Shown: positions 1 to 9,185, numbered from the stretch's first letter. The stretch: 55,555 nt of DNA from Hyphomicrobiales bacterium (GCA_026982665.1 JALSGQ010000093.1:1-55555), one strand, 5' to 3'. Notes: generated by a model not told the origin, from the letters alone. Numbers and translations: made by a program.

Positions 1-585
1 GCCTTCATCGCCTTTGGCCTTGCGGCCGCGGGCACACCGGGGCCCAACAACCTCATCCTTGCCAGCATTGCCGCCGGTTACGGGCTGCGCCGGGCGGTGC
101 CGGCCATCCTCGGGGTGTCGCTGGGGTTCTCCTTCATGATTGCCGCCGCCGGGCTGGGGCTGGCCGGGGTGTTCCGGCAATATCCGCAACTGGCCGAAAT
201 CCTCAAGTGGCTGGGCAGCGGCTGGCTGCTGTATCTTGCATGGCGCATCGCCACAAGCCCGGTGGAGCTTGCAGCCAATGAGGCCACAACGGCCAATCCG
301 CCAGGATTCTGGCAGATGGCGGCCTTTCAGTGGGTAAACCCGAAGGCATGGAGCATGGTCATGGCCATGATGGGTGTCTATGCCGGGCGCAATATCGGCT
401 ATCGTGAAGACATGCTGCTGATGGCCGCCATGTTCACCATCATCGGCACCATCACCGCCAGCAGCTGGGCATTCATGGGCACACTTGCCGGGCGGTTGCT
501 GAAGCCGCAACAGCTCCTCTGGTTCAACCGCATCATGGGATTGCTGCTGGCAGCTTCCGTGGTGCTGATGTGGCAAGGGCAGTGA
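1..585 (+). CDS. LysE/RhtB-family amino-acid exporter, 5' truncated by window edge
   Basis: The reading frame is open from base 1, so the start lies outside the window; 194 codons are visible. The visible N-terminal part carries the LysE-family signature TPGPNNLIL followed by a small-residue helix and GLRRAVPAILGVS. Several hydrophobic segments follow, with FQWVNPKAW in the second half, which is typical of the family. The family consists of inner-membrane exporters of amino acids such as lysine, threonine or homoserine lactones; the substrate cannot be told from sequence. An internal ATG at 97 is in frame but would remove the signature, so it is not the start. The gene converges on tgt, with 108 bp between them. 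Confidence 0.88.
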   Translation, partial: AFIAFGLAAAGTPGPNNLILASIAAGYGLRRAVPAILGVSLGFSFMIAAAGLGLAGVFRQYPQLAEILKWLGSGWLLYLAWRIATSPVELAANEATTANPPGFWQMAAFQWVNPKAWSMVMAMMGVYAGRNIGYREDMLLMAAMFTIIGTITASSWAFMGTLAGRLLKPQQLLWFNRIMGLLLAASVVLMWQGQ

Positions 586-693
586 TGACCGGATGACTGC
601 ACGCTTCCAGGAGCGGAAGGCATTCACACTGCCGGAAAGGCATGCGCAACCTCCCCCACGCAAGCTGCAGATCAGGCAGGATGGCCTCGCCCT

Positions 694-1830
694 TCAATCC
701 GGCAGGCCGGCCTGCCATTGCTCCTTCGTGCGCTGGCGAAACTGCTCGAAAGTGCCCTGGCTGATGGCTTCCCGCATGCCGGCCATGAGCTGCTGATAAT
801 AGGCAATGTTGGCAAGGCTCAGGATCATCTGCCCCAGCAGCTCGCCAGCCTTCACCAGGTGATGCAGGTAGGCGCGGCTGTAGCCGCCCAGTGCCGGATG
901 CGGGTTTCCGGGGTCCAGCGGCCGCGTGTCGGTGGCAAAGCGGGCATTGCGCAGGTTCAGCTTGCCGAAGCGGGTGAAGGCCTGCCCGTGCCGCCCGGCG
1001 CGGGTGGGCATCACGCAGTCGAACATGTCCACGCCGCGTGCCACGGCTTCCAGCAGGTCTTCCGGCGTGCCCACGCCCATCAGGTAGCGCGGCTGCTTCG
1101 CCGGCAGCAGCGCAGCGGTGTATTCCACCATGCGCAGCATCGTCTCCTGCCCCTCGCCCACCGCCAGTCCGCCGATGGCGTAGCCGTGAAAGCCGATTTC
1201 AAGCAGCCCCTTCACCGATGCCGCGCGCAGCTCTTCTTCCACCCCGCCCTGCACGATGCCGAAGATGGCGCGGCCCATGGCCTGCTGGCGCTCGAAGGCC
1301 TCGCGGCAGCGCGCCGCCCAGCGCAGCGAGCGCTGCATGGCGCGGGCCTGCTCCTCCACCGTGGCCGGCAGGGCGATCACTTCATCCAGCTGCATGCGGA
1401 TGTCGGAATCGAGCAGGTGCTGGATCTCCATGCTGCGCTCCGGCGACATGAAGTGGGCCGATCCATCGAGGTGCGAGCGGAAATGCACACCCTCTTCGGT
1501 GATCTTGCGCAAGGAGGACAGCGACATCACCTGAAAGCCGCCGGAATCGGTGAGAATGGGCCCATCCCAGCGCATGAAGGCATGCAGCGAACCAAACAGC
1601 TCGTGAATGCGCTCCGCCGTGGGGCGCAGCATCAGGTGATAGGTGTTGCCGAGGATGATGTCGGCCCCGGCGGCACGCACGTCCTGCGGCCAGATACCCT
1701 TTACCGTTCCCTGCGTGCCCACCGGCATGAAGGCCGGCGTGCGGATAACGCCACGCGGCAGATGAATGCGCCCCAGGCGCGCCGCACCATCGGTGCATTG
1801 CAGCTCGAAACGGAAGGAATCATCGCTCAT
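694..1830 (-). CDS. tgt: tRNA-guanine(34) transglycosylase lacking the zinc site
   Basis: This enzyme exchanges guanine at tRNA position 34 for preQ1 in queuosine synthesis. The protein has 378 residues, the usual bacterial length. Seen: LTDSGGFQ with the general base Asp95, the substrate loop Asp149-Glu150, GGLAVGEG at 220-227, and [16 protein letters not shown] with the nucleophile Asp271. Odd: the four residues that bind the structural zinc (Cys318, Cys320, Cys323 and His349 in the Zymomonas enzyme) align here with Asn309, His311, Leu314 and Ala340, so the whole site is gone although flanking sequence is conserved. Position 151 is Val where bacterial enzymes usually have Cys158; eukaryotic, queuine-using enzymes have Val there. 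The start ATG at 1830 was chosen because family homology begins directly after it; the frame is open further upstream. queA lies about 21 kb away rather than next door. Confidence 0.93.
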   Translation of the reverse strand: MSDDSFRFELQCTDGAARLGRIHLPRGVIRTPAFMPVGTQGTVKGIWPQDVRAAGADIILGNTYHLMLRPTAERIHELFGSLHAFMRWDGPILTDSGGFQVMSLSSLRKITEEGVHFRSHLDGSAHFMSPERSMEIQHLLDSDIRMQLDEVIALPATVEEQARAMQRSLRWAARCREAFERQQAMGRAIFGIVQGGVEEELRAASVKGLLEIGFHGYAIGGLAVGEGQETMLRMVEYTAALLPAKQPRYLMGVGTPEDLLEAVARGVDMFDCVMPTRAGRHGQAFTRFGKLNLRNARFATDTRPLDPGNPHPALGGYSRAYLHHLVKAGELLGQMILSLANIAYYQQLMAGMREAISQGTFEQFRQRTKEQWQAGLPD

Positions 1831-1915
1831 GCCGCCGGTACCCTGCTGCTGGAAAACGGGGTTGTCATGCACATGGGCACGCCGCAACCCGACGGCACAA
1901 GGCATGGGAATGCCG

Positions 1916-3205
1916 TCAGGCCAGCAGCGTGCGCTCGAGGAACCACCATGCACCAATCGCTGCCACCACCAGCGATGCCGGCACGGTGATGCGGCTGCGA
2001 TACCATGATTTGTGGCGAAACCACAGCCCCACGGCAAGGAAACACAGGGCAATGACCGCCAGCTGCCCCAGCTCGACACCGATGTTGAAGCCCACCAGCC
2101 CGGCCGTGAAGGCACCCTCGGGCATGCCGATCTCCGTCAGGACGGAAGCAAACCCCAGCCCGTGCAGCAGGCCGAAGAGGAAGATGAGCAGCGGACGCCA
2201 CGCGTAGAGGCGGTCATGCACCATGTTCTCCACTGCCACGTAGACGATGGAAAGAGCAATCAGCGGCTCGACGATGGCAGGTGGGGCGGCAATGTAGCCT
2301 GCCATGGCAAGGCCAAGGGTGATGGTGTGCGCCAGCGTGAAGCTGCTGATCTGCCACAGCAGGCTGCCGATGCTGGCGGAAAACAGGAACAGGCCGACCA
2401 CGAACAGGATGTGATCCATGCCCTTGGGCAGGATGTGCTCGAAGCCCACCACCACGTATTGCCAGAACACGTCCCAGCCGGAAGGCGGCTCGATGCCGTG
2501 CAGCGAAATCGGTGGGCTTTCCTGCCCGGCACGCACCAGTCCGGCAAAGACGTATCCGCCCTTCCCTGCCTGCTGCCCGGATTCCGCGTTCTCCGCGTCC
2601 GTGGCGCTGGCGGTCCTGGTGGCTGCATCTCCGCCATTGGCGGCCGCACCTTGCGGCAGCGCCACGCGCAAGACGATGTCGCCAAAGGTGCGCGGCCAGC
2701 GCCAGGTGAAGGCCTGCGCCGGCAGCGGCAGCCGCGCGTGCAGAACCAGCGTGCTGCTGCGCGCCAGCCGAATATCCCCTACCGGGGGCACCTTCAGGGT
2801 ATCGAACACCAATGGCACGCGCCTGCCATCCACCTTCAGTTCCATGGCACCGATGATCTCCTCGCGGCGCTGCATGAAACGCTCCTGCAAATCTTCCGGC
2901 GGCAGTTTCCGCAAGGCGTTGTATTCCTCGGCCTGCGGCGCATCCTGCGTGTTCTGGTGCTCAGGCCCGATGCCGGCCAGCAGGGCCTCCAGGTTGAGGC
3001 GAATGCGCATGTTCAAGGTTCCATCGGCCTGCACGCGCACATCGGCAATGGCCGGACGCAGCTCATGCGCCTGTGCGGCAGGAGAGAATGCCAGCGACAT
3101 GGCCAGTGCCAGCAACACGGCGGGTGCCATCAGCCACGCCAGCCATGCCATCAGCCACGTCAGCGGATGCATCGCGCCGCTGCATTTCCTTGAAGAAGAG
3201 AGCAT
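1916..3205 (-). CDS. HupE/UreJ-family membrane protein with long exported N-terminal domain
   Basis: The protein has 429 residues. The start at 3205 has a good ribosome site (AAAGG, nine bases upstream). A signal peptide runs to about residue 47 and should be cut at AQA/HELRP, leaving a mature N-terminal histidine. A soluble domain of about 200 residues follows, then a C-terminal membrane domain of roughly seven helices starting with [20 protein letters not shown] and containing [12 protein letters not shown]. These His/Asp motifs are characteristic of the HupE/UreJ family, whose members are thought to move nickel or cobalt. The role here is inferred. The gene is transcribed divergently from an exported DUF4198 protein, a partnership consistent with metal uptake, but no hydrogenase or urease gene is visible. 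Confidence 0.82.
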   Translation of the reverse strand: MLSSSRKCSGAMHPLTWLMAWLAWLMAPAVLLALAMSLAFSPAAQAHELRPAIADVRVQADGTLNMRIRLNLEALLAGIGPEHQNTQDAPQAEEYNALRKLPPEDLQERFMQRREEIIGAMELKVDGRRVPLVFDTLKVPPVGDIRLARSSTLVLHARLPLPAQAFTWRWPRTFGDIVLRVALPQGAAANGGDAATRTASATDAENAESGQQAGKGGYVFAGLVRAGQESPPISLHGIEPPSGWDVFWQYVVVGFEHILPKGMDHILFVVGLFLFSASIGSLLWQISSFTLAHTITLGLAMAGYIAAPPAIVEPLIALSIVYVAVENMVHDRLYAWRPLLIFLFGLLHGLGFASVLTEIGMPEGAFTAGLVGFNIGVELGQLAVIALCFLAVGLWFRHKSWYRSRITVPASLVVAAIGAWWFLERTLLA

Positions 3206-3290
3206 CTCGTTGCGCCTTTCGAGCGTGAGCGGACATGCCTGATCTGCGTGCTGCATGAGACCCCCGGCTTGCAATCTTGTCATGCATGGC

Positions 3291-3304
3291 AAGGAAGTTT
3301 CCTT
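3291..3304. promoter_or_regulatory. Short inverted repeat between divergent metal-type genes
   Basis: AAGGAA-GT-TTCCTT, with perfect six-base arms, lies in the 149-bp gap between the HupE-like gene (-) and the DUF4198 gene (+). Its place midway between two divergent starts suits an operator. No regulator is identified and the site is short enough to be chance. Confidence 0.3.
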
Positions 3305-3354
3305 ATATGATCCGGCCGTGGCGGCAAAAACGAAAAAACGTTCAGGTTGGCGAA

Positions 3355-4371
3355 ATGCGCTTGCATCATGACATGTCCTCTTCATGCACTGGCGGCGATG
3401 ACAAGGCTCTGCAGCCCCCCTTTCAGGCTGCCAGGCAAACCCGCGGGCACGGTGCAGGGCGATTGCTGGCGCTGATGATCCTGCTGGGCGCGCAGGCAGG
3501 CGTCTTCGGCCATCCACAGGCTGCATCTGCCCATGAATACTGGATCGACCCCGTGCAGCCCATTGCCCCGCTGACCGCGCGGCTGACGGCAGATGCACGT
3601 GTCGGGCAGTTCTTCAATGGTGATTCCCTGCCGTGGCTGCCCGATGCCGTGCAGGCGGCGGGCGTGATCGATGCAATGGGCAGACGGCCCAATGCCCGCA
3701 TCATTGGCGACATGCCCATGTTCGATGCCGCCAGCCGGGTGGAGGGCGCACAGATCCTGTTCCTGCAGACCCGGCCGGAGACGCTCACGTGGGACAGCTG
3801 GGAAAAGTTCCTCGCTTTCCTGGAAGAAAAGAAGCTGCATGCCGTTGCCGAGCTGCACCGCCGTCGGGGACTGCCGGACAGCGGCTTCACCGAACACTAC
3901 GTGCGCCATGCCAAGGCGCTGCTGTGGCGCGGGCATGCGGCATCGCCCCCGACGATGCCCGACACAGGCAAGCCGCCGGCAGACAGGGTGCTGGGGCTGA
4001 AGCTGGAGCTGGTGGCGCTGGATGACCCCTTCAACCTGCCAAGGCGGAAGGGCATGCTGCGCATCCGGCTGCTGTGGCAGGGACAGCCACTGGCAAAAAC
4101 GGATGTGCAGGTGTTTTCCCGCCCTGCAGGGCAGCGGGGAGAAGAGGCAAGGCCCCGGCACTTCACCAGCAATGTGGAGGGTATTGTTTCCATCCCCGTA
4201 GAGGCAGGGCGTGATTATCTCGTCAATGCAGTGCACATGGAGCCCGCCTTGCCATCATCCGGCAAGGCGGCGGGCAAGGCAGCAGCCGAGCGAGCCGTCA
4301 ATGACATGCCGGTGTGGGTCAGCCACTGGGCATCGCTTACCTTCACCACGCGAACGGGTAGTGGCCATTGA
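3355..4371 (+). CDS. Exported DUF4198-family protein
   Basis: The protein has 338 residues from the ATG at 3355. The frame is open further upstream, to ATGs at 3307 and 3286, so the start is uncertain; this one puts a basic N-terminus before a hydrophobic segment at about residues 36-58. Cleavage after ASA would give a mature protein starting HEYW. The rest is soluble and has the DUF4198 pattern (HEYWID... near the N-terminus, and a C-terminal beta-rich part with TFTTRTGSGH at the end). DUF4198 proteins often accompany nickel or cobalt transporters and are periplasmic. Divergent transcription from the HupE-like gene supports a shared role. A strong hairpin follows at 4422-4453. Confidence 0.7.
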   Translation: MRLHHDMSSSCTGGDDKALQPPFQAARQTRGHGAGRLLALMILLGAQAGVFGHPQAASAHEYWIDPVQPIAPLTARLTADARVGQFFNGDSLPWLPDAVQAAGVIDAMGRRPNARIIGDMPMFDAASRVEGAQILFLQTRPETLTWDSWEKFLAFLEEKKLHAVAELHRRRGLPDSGFTEHYVRHAKALLWRGHAASPPTMPDTGKPPADRVLGLKLELVALDDPFNLPRRKGMLRIRLLWQGQPLAKTDVQVFSRPAGQRGEEARPRHFTSNVEGIVSIPVEAGRDYLVNAVHMEPALPSSGKAAGKAAAERAVNDMPVWVSHWASLTFTTRTGSGH

Positions 4372-4421
4372 CGAAAAAACGATGCCGGCGCAGCCGCGCC
4401 CATTCAAGCCCGGATGCAAGA

Positions 4422-4453
4422 TGCCCCATGAGCCGAAACGGGCTCATGGGGCA
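4422..4453. terminator. Bidirectional hairpin between convergent genes
   Basis: Perfect 13-bp arms (TGCCCCATGAGCC and its complement) surround a six-base loop, GAAACG. The hairpin lies between the DUF4198 gene (+) and the arginine decarboxylase gene (-). There is no clear U-tract, so it may act as a transcript-end stabiliser as much as a terminator. Confidence 0.6.
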
Positions 4454-4525
4454 GGCAAGTATCAGGATGTTCTGTCAGCCTGTTCCGCCGTGGCGGAGAA
4501 TGGCGGAAAGGCTGCCCTGGTGCTG

Positions 4526-5044
4526 TCAGATCTGCACCACGCCGGCGAACACGCAACCGTTTCTTTCCACCACATGCTCGGCGGCGATGCTCTCCATGTG
4601 CGCCACCTTCAGGCCGCGGTTGGCGATCGCCTCCTCGGCCATGCCGCGCACGATTTCTTCCACCTCGGCCTTCGGTGCGGCATCGGAATATTCCATGATG
4701 ACACCGGCACGTTCCGGATCGTCCGGCTTGGCGATGGCAACGGCAGCGGCAATGACCTGCCCCGGCTCGTCGGAACAATACTGGGCATAGGCCGTGGGTA
4801 CCAGCAGGCCCGGTGCAAGCTTCACCGGCTCGATGCGCTTCACCTGCGGGCCGACGATGGAAGACAGGCGCACCAGGTTGACATCGGCAATGCCGGCGCG
4901 CAGCAGCGCCTGGTCGAAGGCCACGAGGCGACGTTCGGCATCGCCATGCCCGGCACACAGGAAATAGGCCCGCGGCTGAAACAGTGCGCGTGCCGCCAGC
5001 TGTGCGACGTCGAGGTTGCTCAGGTCATTGGTGTGGATGTTCAT
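4526..5044 (-). CDS. Pyruvoyl-dependent arginine decarboxylase
   Basis: The protein has 172 residues. Family features seen are VRLSSIVGP at 58-66, the self-cleavage site where Ser61-Ser62 would split the chain and turn Ser62 into the pyruvoyl group, then KLAPGLLVPTAYAQY and GVIMEYS, which carries the conserved glutamate near the active site. The family makes agmatine from arginine, the first step of a polyamine route, without pyridoxal phosphate. It is best known from archaea, chlamydiae and scattered bacteria. The start at 5044 has GGAGG ten bases upstream. No agmatinase or other polyamine gene is beside it, so the route must be completed elsewhere. Confidence 0.88.
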   Translation of the reverse strand: MNIHTNDLSNLDVAQLAARALFQPRAYFLCAGHGDAERRLVAFDQALLRAGIADVNLVRLSSIVGPQVKRIEPVKLAPGLLVPTAYAQYCSDEPGQVIAAAVAIAKPDDPERAGVIMEYSDAAPKAEVEEIVRGMAEEAIANRGLKVAHMESIAAEHVVERNGCVFAGVVQI

Positions 5045-5433
5045 GGTCGGCGACCCTCCAGTGAGCAGTCAACATATCGCCGCAGGAAGCCTTCCTGCCC
5101 CCTTGCGACGACCCAGAGTCAGTCGCGCCTACGCTCATGTTCGGGAAACCCGCAAGCCCGAGCCAGCGCCAGCAAGGCCCACCCCTTCGCCACCATCGGC
5201 AGCAGAAGCGGCAGACGCGCCCTTTTAACCATTGCCCGCGCGCAAGGCAACACCCGGCAACGGCGCAAAAGCCCCGTGCCTGCGCAATCCTGCCTTGCGG
5301 GCATTGCATGCGCGGGGCATGATGCAGCACGCAAGACATCTCGTGGGCAATTGGCAGCTTGTGGCAGCTTGCAGCTGCAGCATGCATCCTGCCGCAGCTT
5401 GCGCAACGCCATGCCAGGGGGCAAGGGCCACGC
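5045..5433. other. 389-bp divergent intergenic region
   Basis: This separates the decarboxylase gene (-) from ycjX (+). It holds an inverted repeat at 5082-5098 (GCAGGAA-gcc-TTCCTGC) about 40 bp upstream of the decarboxylase start, and a short direct repeat at 5353-5372 (GGCAGCTTGT/GGCAGCTTGC). I see no gene or clear sigma70 promoter. Confidence 0.5.
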
Positions 5434-6879
5434 ATGAAGAACACGGGGCTTACCGACGAGCTGGGCTATGCCGCCGCCTCGCTGGCGGATGCGGCACGCA
5501 ACCTGTTCTCGCCATCCCTGCGGCTGGGCATCACCGGCCTGTCGCGCTCCGGCAAGACGGTGTGCATCACCGCCATGGTGCACAACCTCGTCAACCGCGC
5601 GCCAATGCCGCTGTTCGATGCCGCCCGCACCGGCAGGCTCCGCCGCGCGTGGCTCGAGCCGCAGCCCGATGCGCAGGTGCCGCGTTTTGCCTTCGAGGAA
5701 CACCTGGCGGCGCTCACCGCTGGTGATGAACGCCACTGGCCGGAAAGCACCCGGCAGATGGCGCAGCTGAGGCTGATGCTGGAATACGAGCCGCAGGCCC
5801 TGCTGGCGCGCGGGCTGAAGCGCAACCGGCTGGCGCTGGACATGGTGGACTATCCCGGCGAGTGGCTGCTGGACCTGCCGCTGCTGGACATGGACTTTGC
5901 CGCCTTCTCCGATCTGGCGCTGGGCACGGCGCGCCAGCCGCAACGCCGGGCGCTGGCGGCACAGTGGCTGTCGCTGCTGGAAGGCATCGATGCCGATGCG
6001 CCATACGAGGAGGAAACGGCGCAGAAGCTGGCATCTGCCTACCGCGCCTATCTCTCCCGCTGCAAGCGCGAGGAAGGGCACTTTGCCGCGTTGCTGCCCG
6101 GGCGCTTCCTGATGCCGGGAGACATGGAAGGCTCCCCTGCCCTCACCTTCTGCCCGCTGCCCGATTCGCAGGGCGCACACCCGCCCGCCGGCAGCCTGCG
6201 GGCAGAGATGCAGCGCCGCTACCGCGCCTACGTGCAGCATGTGGTGCGGCCGTTCTTCTACGGCCATTTTGCCCGGCTGGACGCGCAACTGGTGCTGGTG
6301 GACGTGATTGGTGCCCTGAACGCCGGCGAGCACGCGCTCAATGACCTGCGCGATACGCTCAGGCTCGTGCTCTCCAGCTTCCGCGTCGGCTCCTCCCACG
6401 TGTTTGCCCGCCGCATCCGCCGCATCCTGTTCGCTGCCACGCAAGCCGACCTCATCCCCTCCGCCCAGCATGAGCGGCTGCAGCGAATCCTGGCACTTCT
6501 GGTGGAAGAGGCGGCAAAACGCGCCGAATATGCCGGTGCCTCGTTCCGCACGATGGCGCTGGCGGCGGTGCGGGCCACGCGCGAGGGCATGGTGCGGCAC
6601 GAGGGCGAGGAGCTGCCCGTCATCATCGGCGTGCCGGAGGCGGGGCAACGGCTGGGCGATGAAGAGTTCGACGGCAGGCGCGAAACGGCGGTGTTTCCCG
6701 GCGACTTGCCGGAAGATCCACGCGCGGTGCTGCGCGAGGACTTCACCGGGCGCCTGCGCTTCGTGCGCTTCCGCCCGCCAGACGTGGCCGCGCCGCTGCC
6801 GCTGGAACCGGCGCAGCCGTTTCCGCACATCCGCATGGATGCAATGCTCGACTTCCTGCTGGGAGAGGCGCTGGCATGA
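5434..6879 (+). CDS. ycjX: YcjX-family P-loop NTPase
   Basis: The protein has 481 residues. GLSRSGKTVCITAMVHNLVN near residues 33-52 is the P-loop characteristic of YcjX (DUF463), and ALDMVDYPGEWLLDLPLL at about 139 is the conserved switch-like segment of the same family. YcjX proteins bind guanine nucleotides, associate with the membrane and belong to envelope-stress regulons in enterobacteria; their exact task is unknown. The frame is open to 5359, but homology begins at about 5434, where ATG follows GGGGGCAAGG at some distance. The gene overlaps ycjF by four bases (ATGA), so the two are translationally coupled. Confidence 0.9.
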   Translation: MKNTGLTDELGYAAASLADAARNLFSPSLRLGITGLSRSGKTVCITAMVHNLVNRAPMPLFDAARTGRLRRAWLEPQPDAQVPRFAFEEHLAALTAGDERHWPESTRQMAQLRLMLEYEPQALLARGLKRNRLALDMVDYPGEWLLDLPLLDMDFAAFSDLALGTARQPQRRALAAQWLSLLEGIDADAPYEEETAQKLASAYRAYLSRCKREEGHFAALLPGRFLMPGDMEGSPALTFCPLPDSQGAHPPAGSLRAEMQRRYRAYVQHVVRPFFYGHFARLDAQLVLVDVIGALNAGEHALNDLRDTLRLVLSSFRVGSSHVFARRIRRILFAATQADLIPSAQHERLQRILALLVEEAAKRAEYAGASFRTMALAAVRATREGMVRHEGEELPVIIGVPEAGQRLGDEEFDGRRETAVFPGDLPEDPRAVLREDFTGRLRFVRFRPPDVAAPLPLEPAQPFPHIRMDAMLDFLLGEALA

Positions 6880-7982
6880 GCAACGAGAGAAAACCGCGCG
6901 GCCCGCTGCATTTCACCATCGACGCGGCGCGGGAAACGATGCAGGATGCAATGCAGGAAACTGCGCGGAAGAGCGCCCCGGCACCGGGCAAACCGGCAGC
7001 GAAAGAGCACATCAACCCCACCCGTGCACCGATGGCACTGCCGGCGGAAGAGGCGGAAACGGTGCAGCCGGCCTTCGAGGCAGAGGCACAGCAGGCCGCA
7101 CTGGTGGACGCCGACGACTCCCTGCCCCGCCGCAACCACTGGCCTGTGCGGCTGCTGGGCTGGGGCGTTTCCCTGTTGCTGGCGCTGGCGGCAGCGCTGG
7201 GCATCGATGCACTGCTGCGCGCCGCCTTCGGCCGTGCCGACTGGCTGGGCTGGCTGGCCGTCGGCATCGTCGGGCTGTCATTGCTGGCGGCGGTGGCGCT
7301 GGCCTTGCGCGAGGTGGCCGGGCTGTGGCGTATCAGGCGCATGGCGCGCCTGCGGCGGCAGGCGGAAGCAGTGCTGGCCGCACCTGACGAAGAAAGGCTG
7401 CAGGGGCTCGTGCACGCCGTGATGAAGACCTATCGCAAGCGCGAGGACATGCGCTGGGCGCTGCGGCGGCTGCAGGAGCACGGGACGGCGGCATTGTCGC
7501 CGGCAGAGCGGCTGCGGCTGCTGGAGCTGGAGGTGCTGCAGCCACTGGATGCGCGGGCGCAGCGCATCATCCTGCGTGCGGCGCGCGACGTGGCGGGATT
7601 GACCGCCATCGTGCCGGCGGCGGTGCTGGACGTTCTCATCGTTGCGCTCAGGAACCTGCGCATGCTGCGGCAACTGGCGGCGCTGTATGGCGGCAGGCCG
7701 GGGCTGCTGGGCGGCTGGAAGCTGGGACGCATGGTGCTGGGGCACCTGGCCGTAACCGGTGCCATCGCGCTGACCGATGCCTTTTTGCCGCACCTGCTGG
7801 GCAAGGGGCTGGCCGGGCGGCTCTCCGCCCGTTTCGGCGAGGGAGTGGTGAACGGCGTGCTCACCGCGCGCATCGGGCTGGCGGCGCTGGATCACGTGCG
7901 TCCCCTGCCCTTCTCGGCAACGGCCAGGCCGGGGCTGAAGCAACTGGCGCAGGCGCTTATCAGCGGCAACGACAACCCTTGA
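6876..7982 (+). CDS. ycjF: YcjF-family (DUF697) membrane protein
   Basis: The protein has 368 residues. The first 85 or so are hydrophilic and rich in Ala, Glu and Pro. Two strong membrane helices follow (about residues 88-110 and 118-145), then a charged region and a C-terminal hydrophobic domain with DVLIVALRNLRMLRQLAALY, typical of DUF697. The partner YcjX precedes it with an ATGA overlap, the conserved arrangement of this pair. The function is unknown beyond association with YcjX and envelope stress. The last part (RPLPFSATARPGLKQL) matches the family's usual C-terminus. Confidence 0.9.
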   Translation: MSNERKPRGPLHFTIDAARETMQDAMQETARKSAPAPGKPAAKEHINPTRAPMALPAEEAETVQPAFEAEAQQAALVDADDSLPRRNHWPVRLLGWGVSLLLALAAALGIDALLRAAFGRADWLGWLAVGIVGLSLLAAVALALREVAGLWRIRRMARLRRQAEAVLAAPDEERLQGLVHAVMKTYRKREDMRWALRRLQEHGTAALSPAERLRLLELEVLQPLDARAQRIILRAARDVAGLTAIVPAAVLDVLIVALRNLRMLRQLAALYGGRPGLLGGWKLGRMVLGHLAVTGAIALTDAFLPHLLGKGLAGRLSARFGEGVVNGVLTARIGLAALDHVRPLPFSATARPGLKQLAQALISGNDNP

Positions 7983-8162
7983 AGAATGCGCTGCTGTTGC
8001 CCTTCCCATGCTCTGCCGGCGAACCTCAAAGCCCGGCCTGTTTCAGCCATGCGCGACATGTGATTTGATTCCCTGCCTGCTCGCGGTGCATCATACGTCA
8101 GCATCATGCGCCAAATGACAACAAGCGCCGCCCCCGCCAGCGGCATGCAAGGGGAGGAGAAA

Positions 8163-9134
8163 ATGCCCGCATCAACGCTTGCAGCTTCATCGGTTTCATG
8201 GCCATACCGGCATGCTTCCCTGCCGTGGCCGATGCTCGGGATGTTGCTGGTGGTGCTTCTTGCCCTGCCGTTCTTCTCCACATCGCGGGCGGAGGCGGAA
8301 GAGGTGGCCATTCGCCACAATGGGCTGACGCTCACCGCCAACCTGGAGCTGGCGGAAGGAAAGACACCGGCCGACGGCGTGCTGCTGATGGTGCATGGCA
8401 CGCTGGCCCACAACCGCATGGAAACCATTGCCGCACAGCAGGCGCTGCTGAAGGAACGCGGCATTTCCTCGCTGGCCATCAACCTGTCGCTGGGCATTCA
8501 CGCGCGCAGGGGCATGTTCGACTGCGCCAGTGAAGCCATCCGCCAGCGGCATGACGATGCCGTTTCCGAAATCGCCGCCTGGGTGGCGTGGCTGAAGGAT
8601 CAGGGCGCTTCGACCATCTGGCTGTTCGGCCATTCGCGCGGCGGCAACCAGGTGGTGCTGTATCTGCTGGCAGATCCCGACCCGGCCGTGCGCAAGGCGG
8701 TATTGCTGGCACCGATGACCTTCGATGCCGCAAAGGCTGCCGCAGGCTACGAGAAACGCTTCAGCGCCCCGTTGCAGGAACAGCTCAGGAAGGCGCAGGA
8801 ACTGGTGCGGCAGGGAGAGGGCGAGAAGGTGGTGCGCTGGCCCGGCATCGTCTATTGCCGCAACGGGCGCGGCACGGCGCAGGCCTTCCTGTCGTATCAC
8901 GCACCGCGGGATGTGCTCGACACGCCTTCCCTGCTGAAGCGGCTGCCGGTTCCGGTGCTGGTGGTAACAGCGGCGGAAGACGAGATCTTCCCCGAGCTGG
9001 CAACACGCATGAAGACGCTGGCCGATGGCGGGAAGGTGCAGCACGTGGTGGTGGAGGACGCCAACCACTTCTTCATCGACTTCGCCGCCGAGGATGCAGC
9101 CGATGCCATCGCCGCCTTCCTGAAGGGCGAGTGA
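8163..9134 (+). CDS. Exported alpha/beta-hydrolase
   Basis: The protein has 323 residues. ATG 8163 was chosen because GGGGAGGAG lies just before it; an in-frame ATG at 8106 lacks this. An N-terminal hydrophobic segment (about residues 20-35, MLGMLLVVLLALPFF) followed by SRAEA is a likely signal peptide. The fold is read from VLLMVHGTLAHNRM (oxyanion-loop HG), the nucleophile elbow GHSRGGNQ (Ser at about residue 160), the acid in TAAEDEIFP and the base in VEDANHFF. The substrate is unknown. The gene stands alone, 180 bp after ycjF, and converges on a DUF983 gene. Confidence 0.82.
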   Translation: MPASTLAASSVSWPYRHASLPWPMLGMLLVVLLALPFFSTSRAEAEEVAIRHNGLTLTANLELAEGKTPADGVLLMVHGTLAHNRMETIAAQQALLKERGISSLAINLSLGIHARRGMFDCASEAIRQRHDDAVSEIAAWVAWLKDQGASTIWLFGHSRGGNQVVLYLLADPDPAVRKAVLLAPMTFDAAKAAAGYEKRFSAPLQEQLRKAQELVRQGEGEKVVRWPGIVYCRNGRGTAQAFLSYHAPRDVLDTPSLLKRLPVPVLVVTAAEDEIFPELATRMKTLADGGKVQHVVVEDANHFFIDFAAEDAADAIAAFLKGE

Positions 9135-9185
9135 TCAACGGCATTTCAGCGCCCCGGCATGCCGGCAGCGGCAGCGGCAATGCTC

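Noticed and set aside
701-716. 16-base palindrome GGCAGGCCGGCCTGCC as a terminator between the LysE gene and tgt
   Set aside because: It lies inside the tgt coding end, encoding the last residues, and has no loop or T-run; it is probably coincidental.
718-1989. Long open frame of 423 codons on the plus strand over tgt
   Set aside because: It is antisense to a certain tgt gene, its product is rich in His, Gln and Arg as expected from the complement of high-GC codons, and no family is recognisable.
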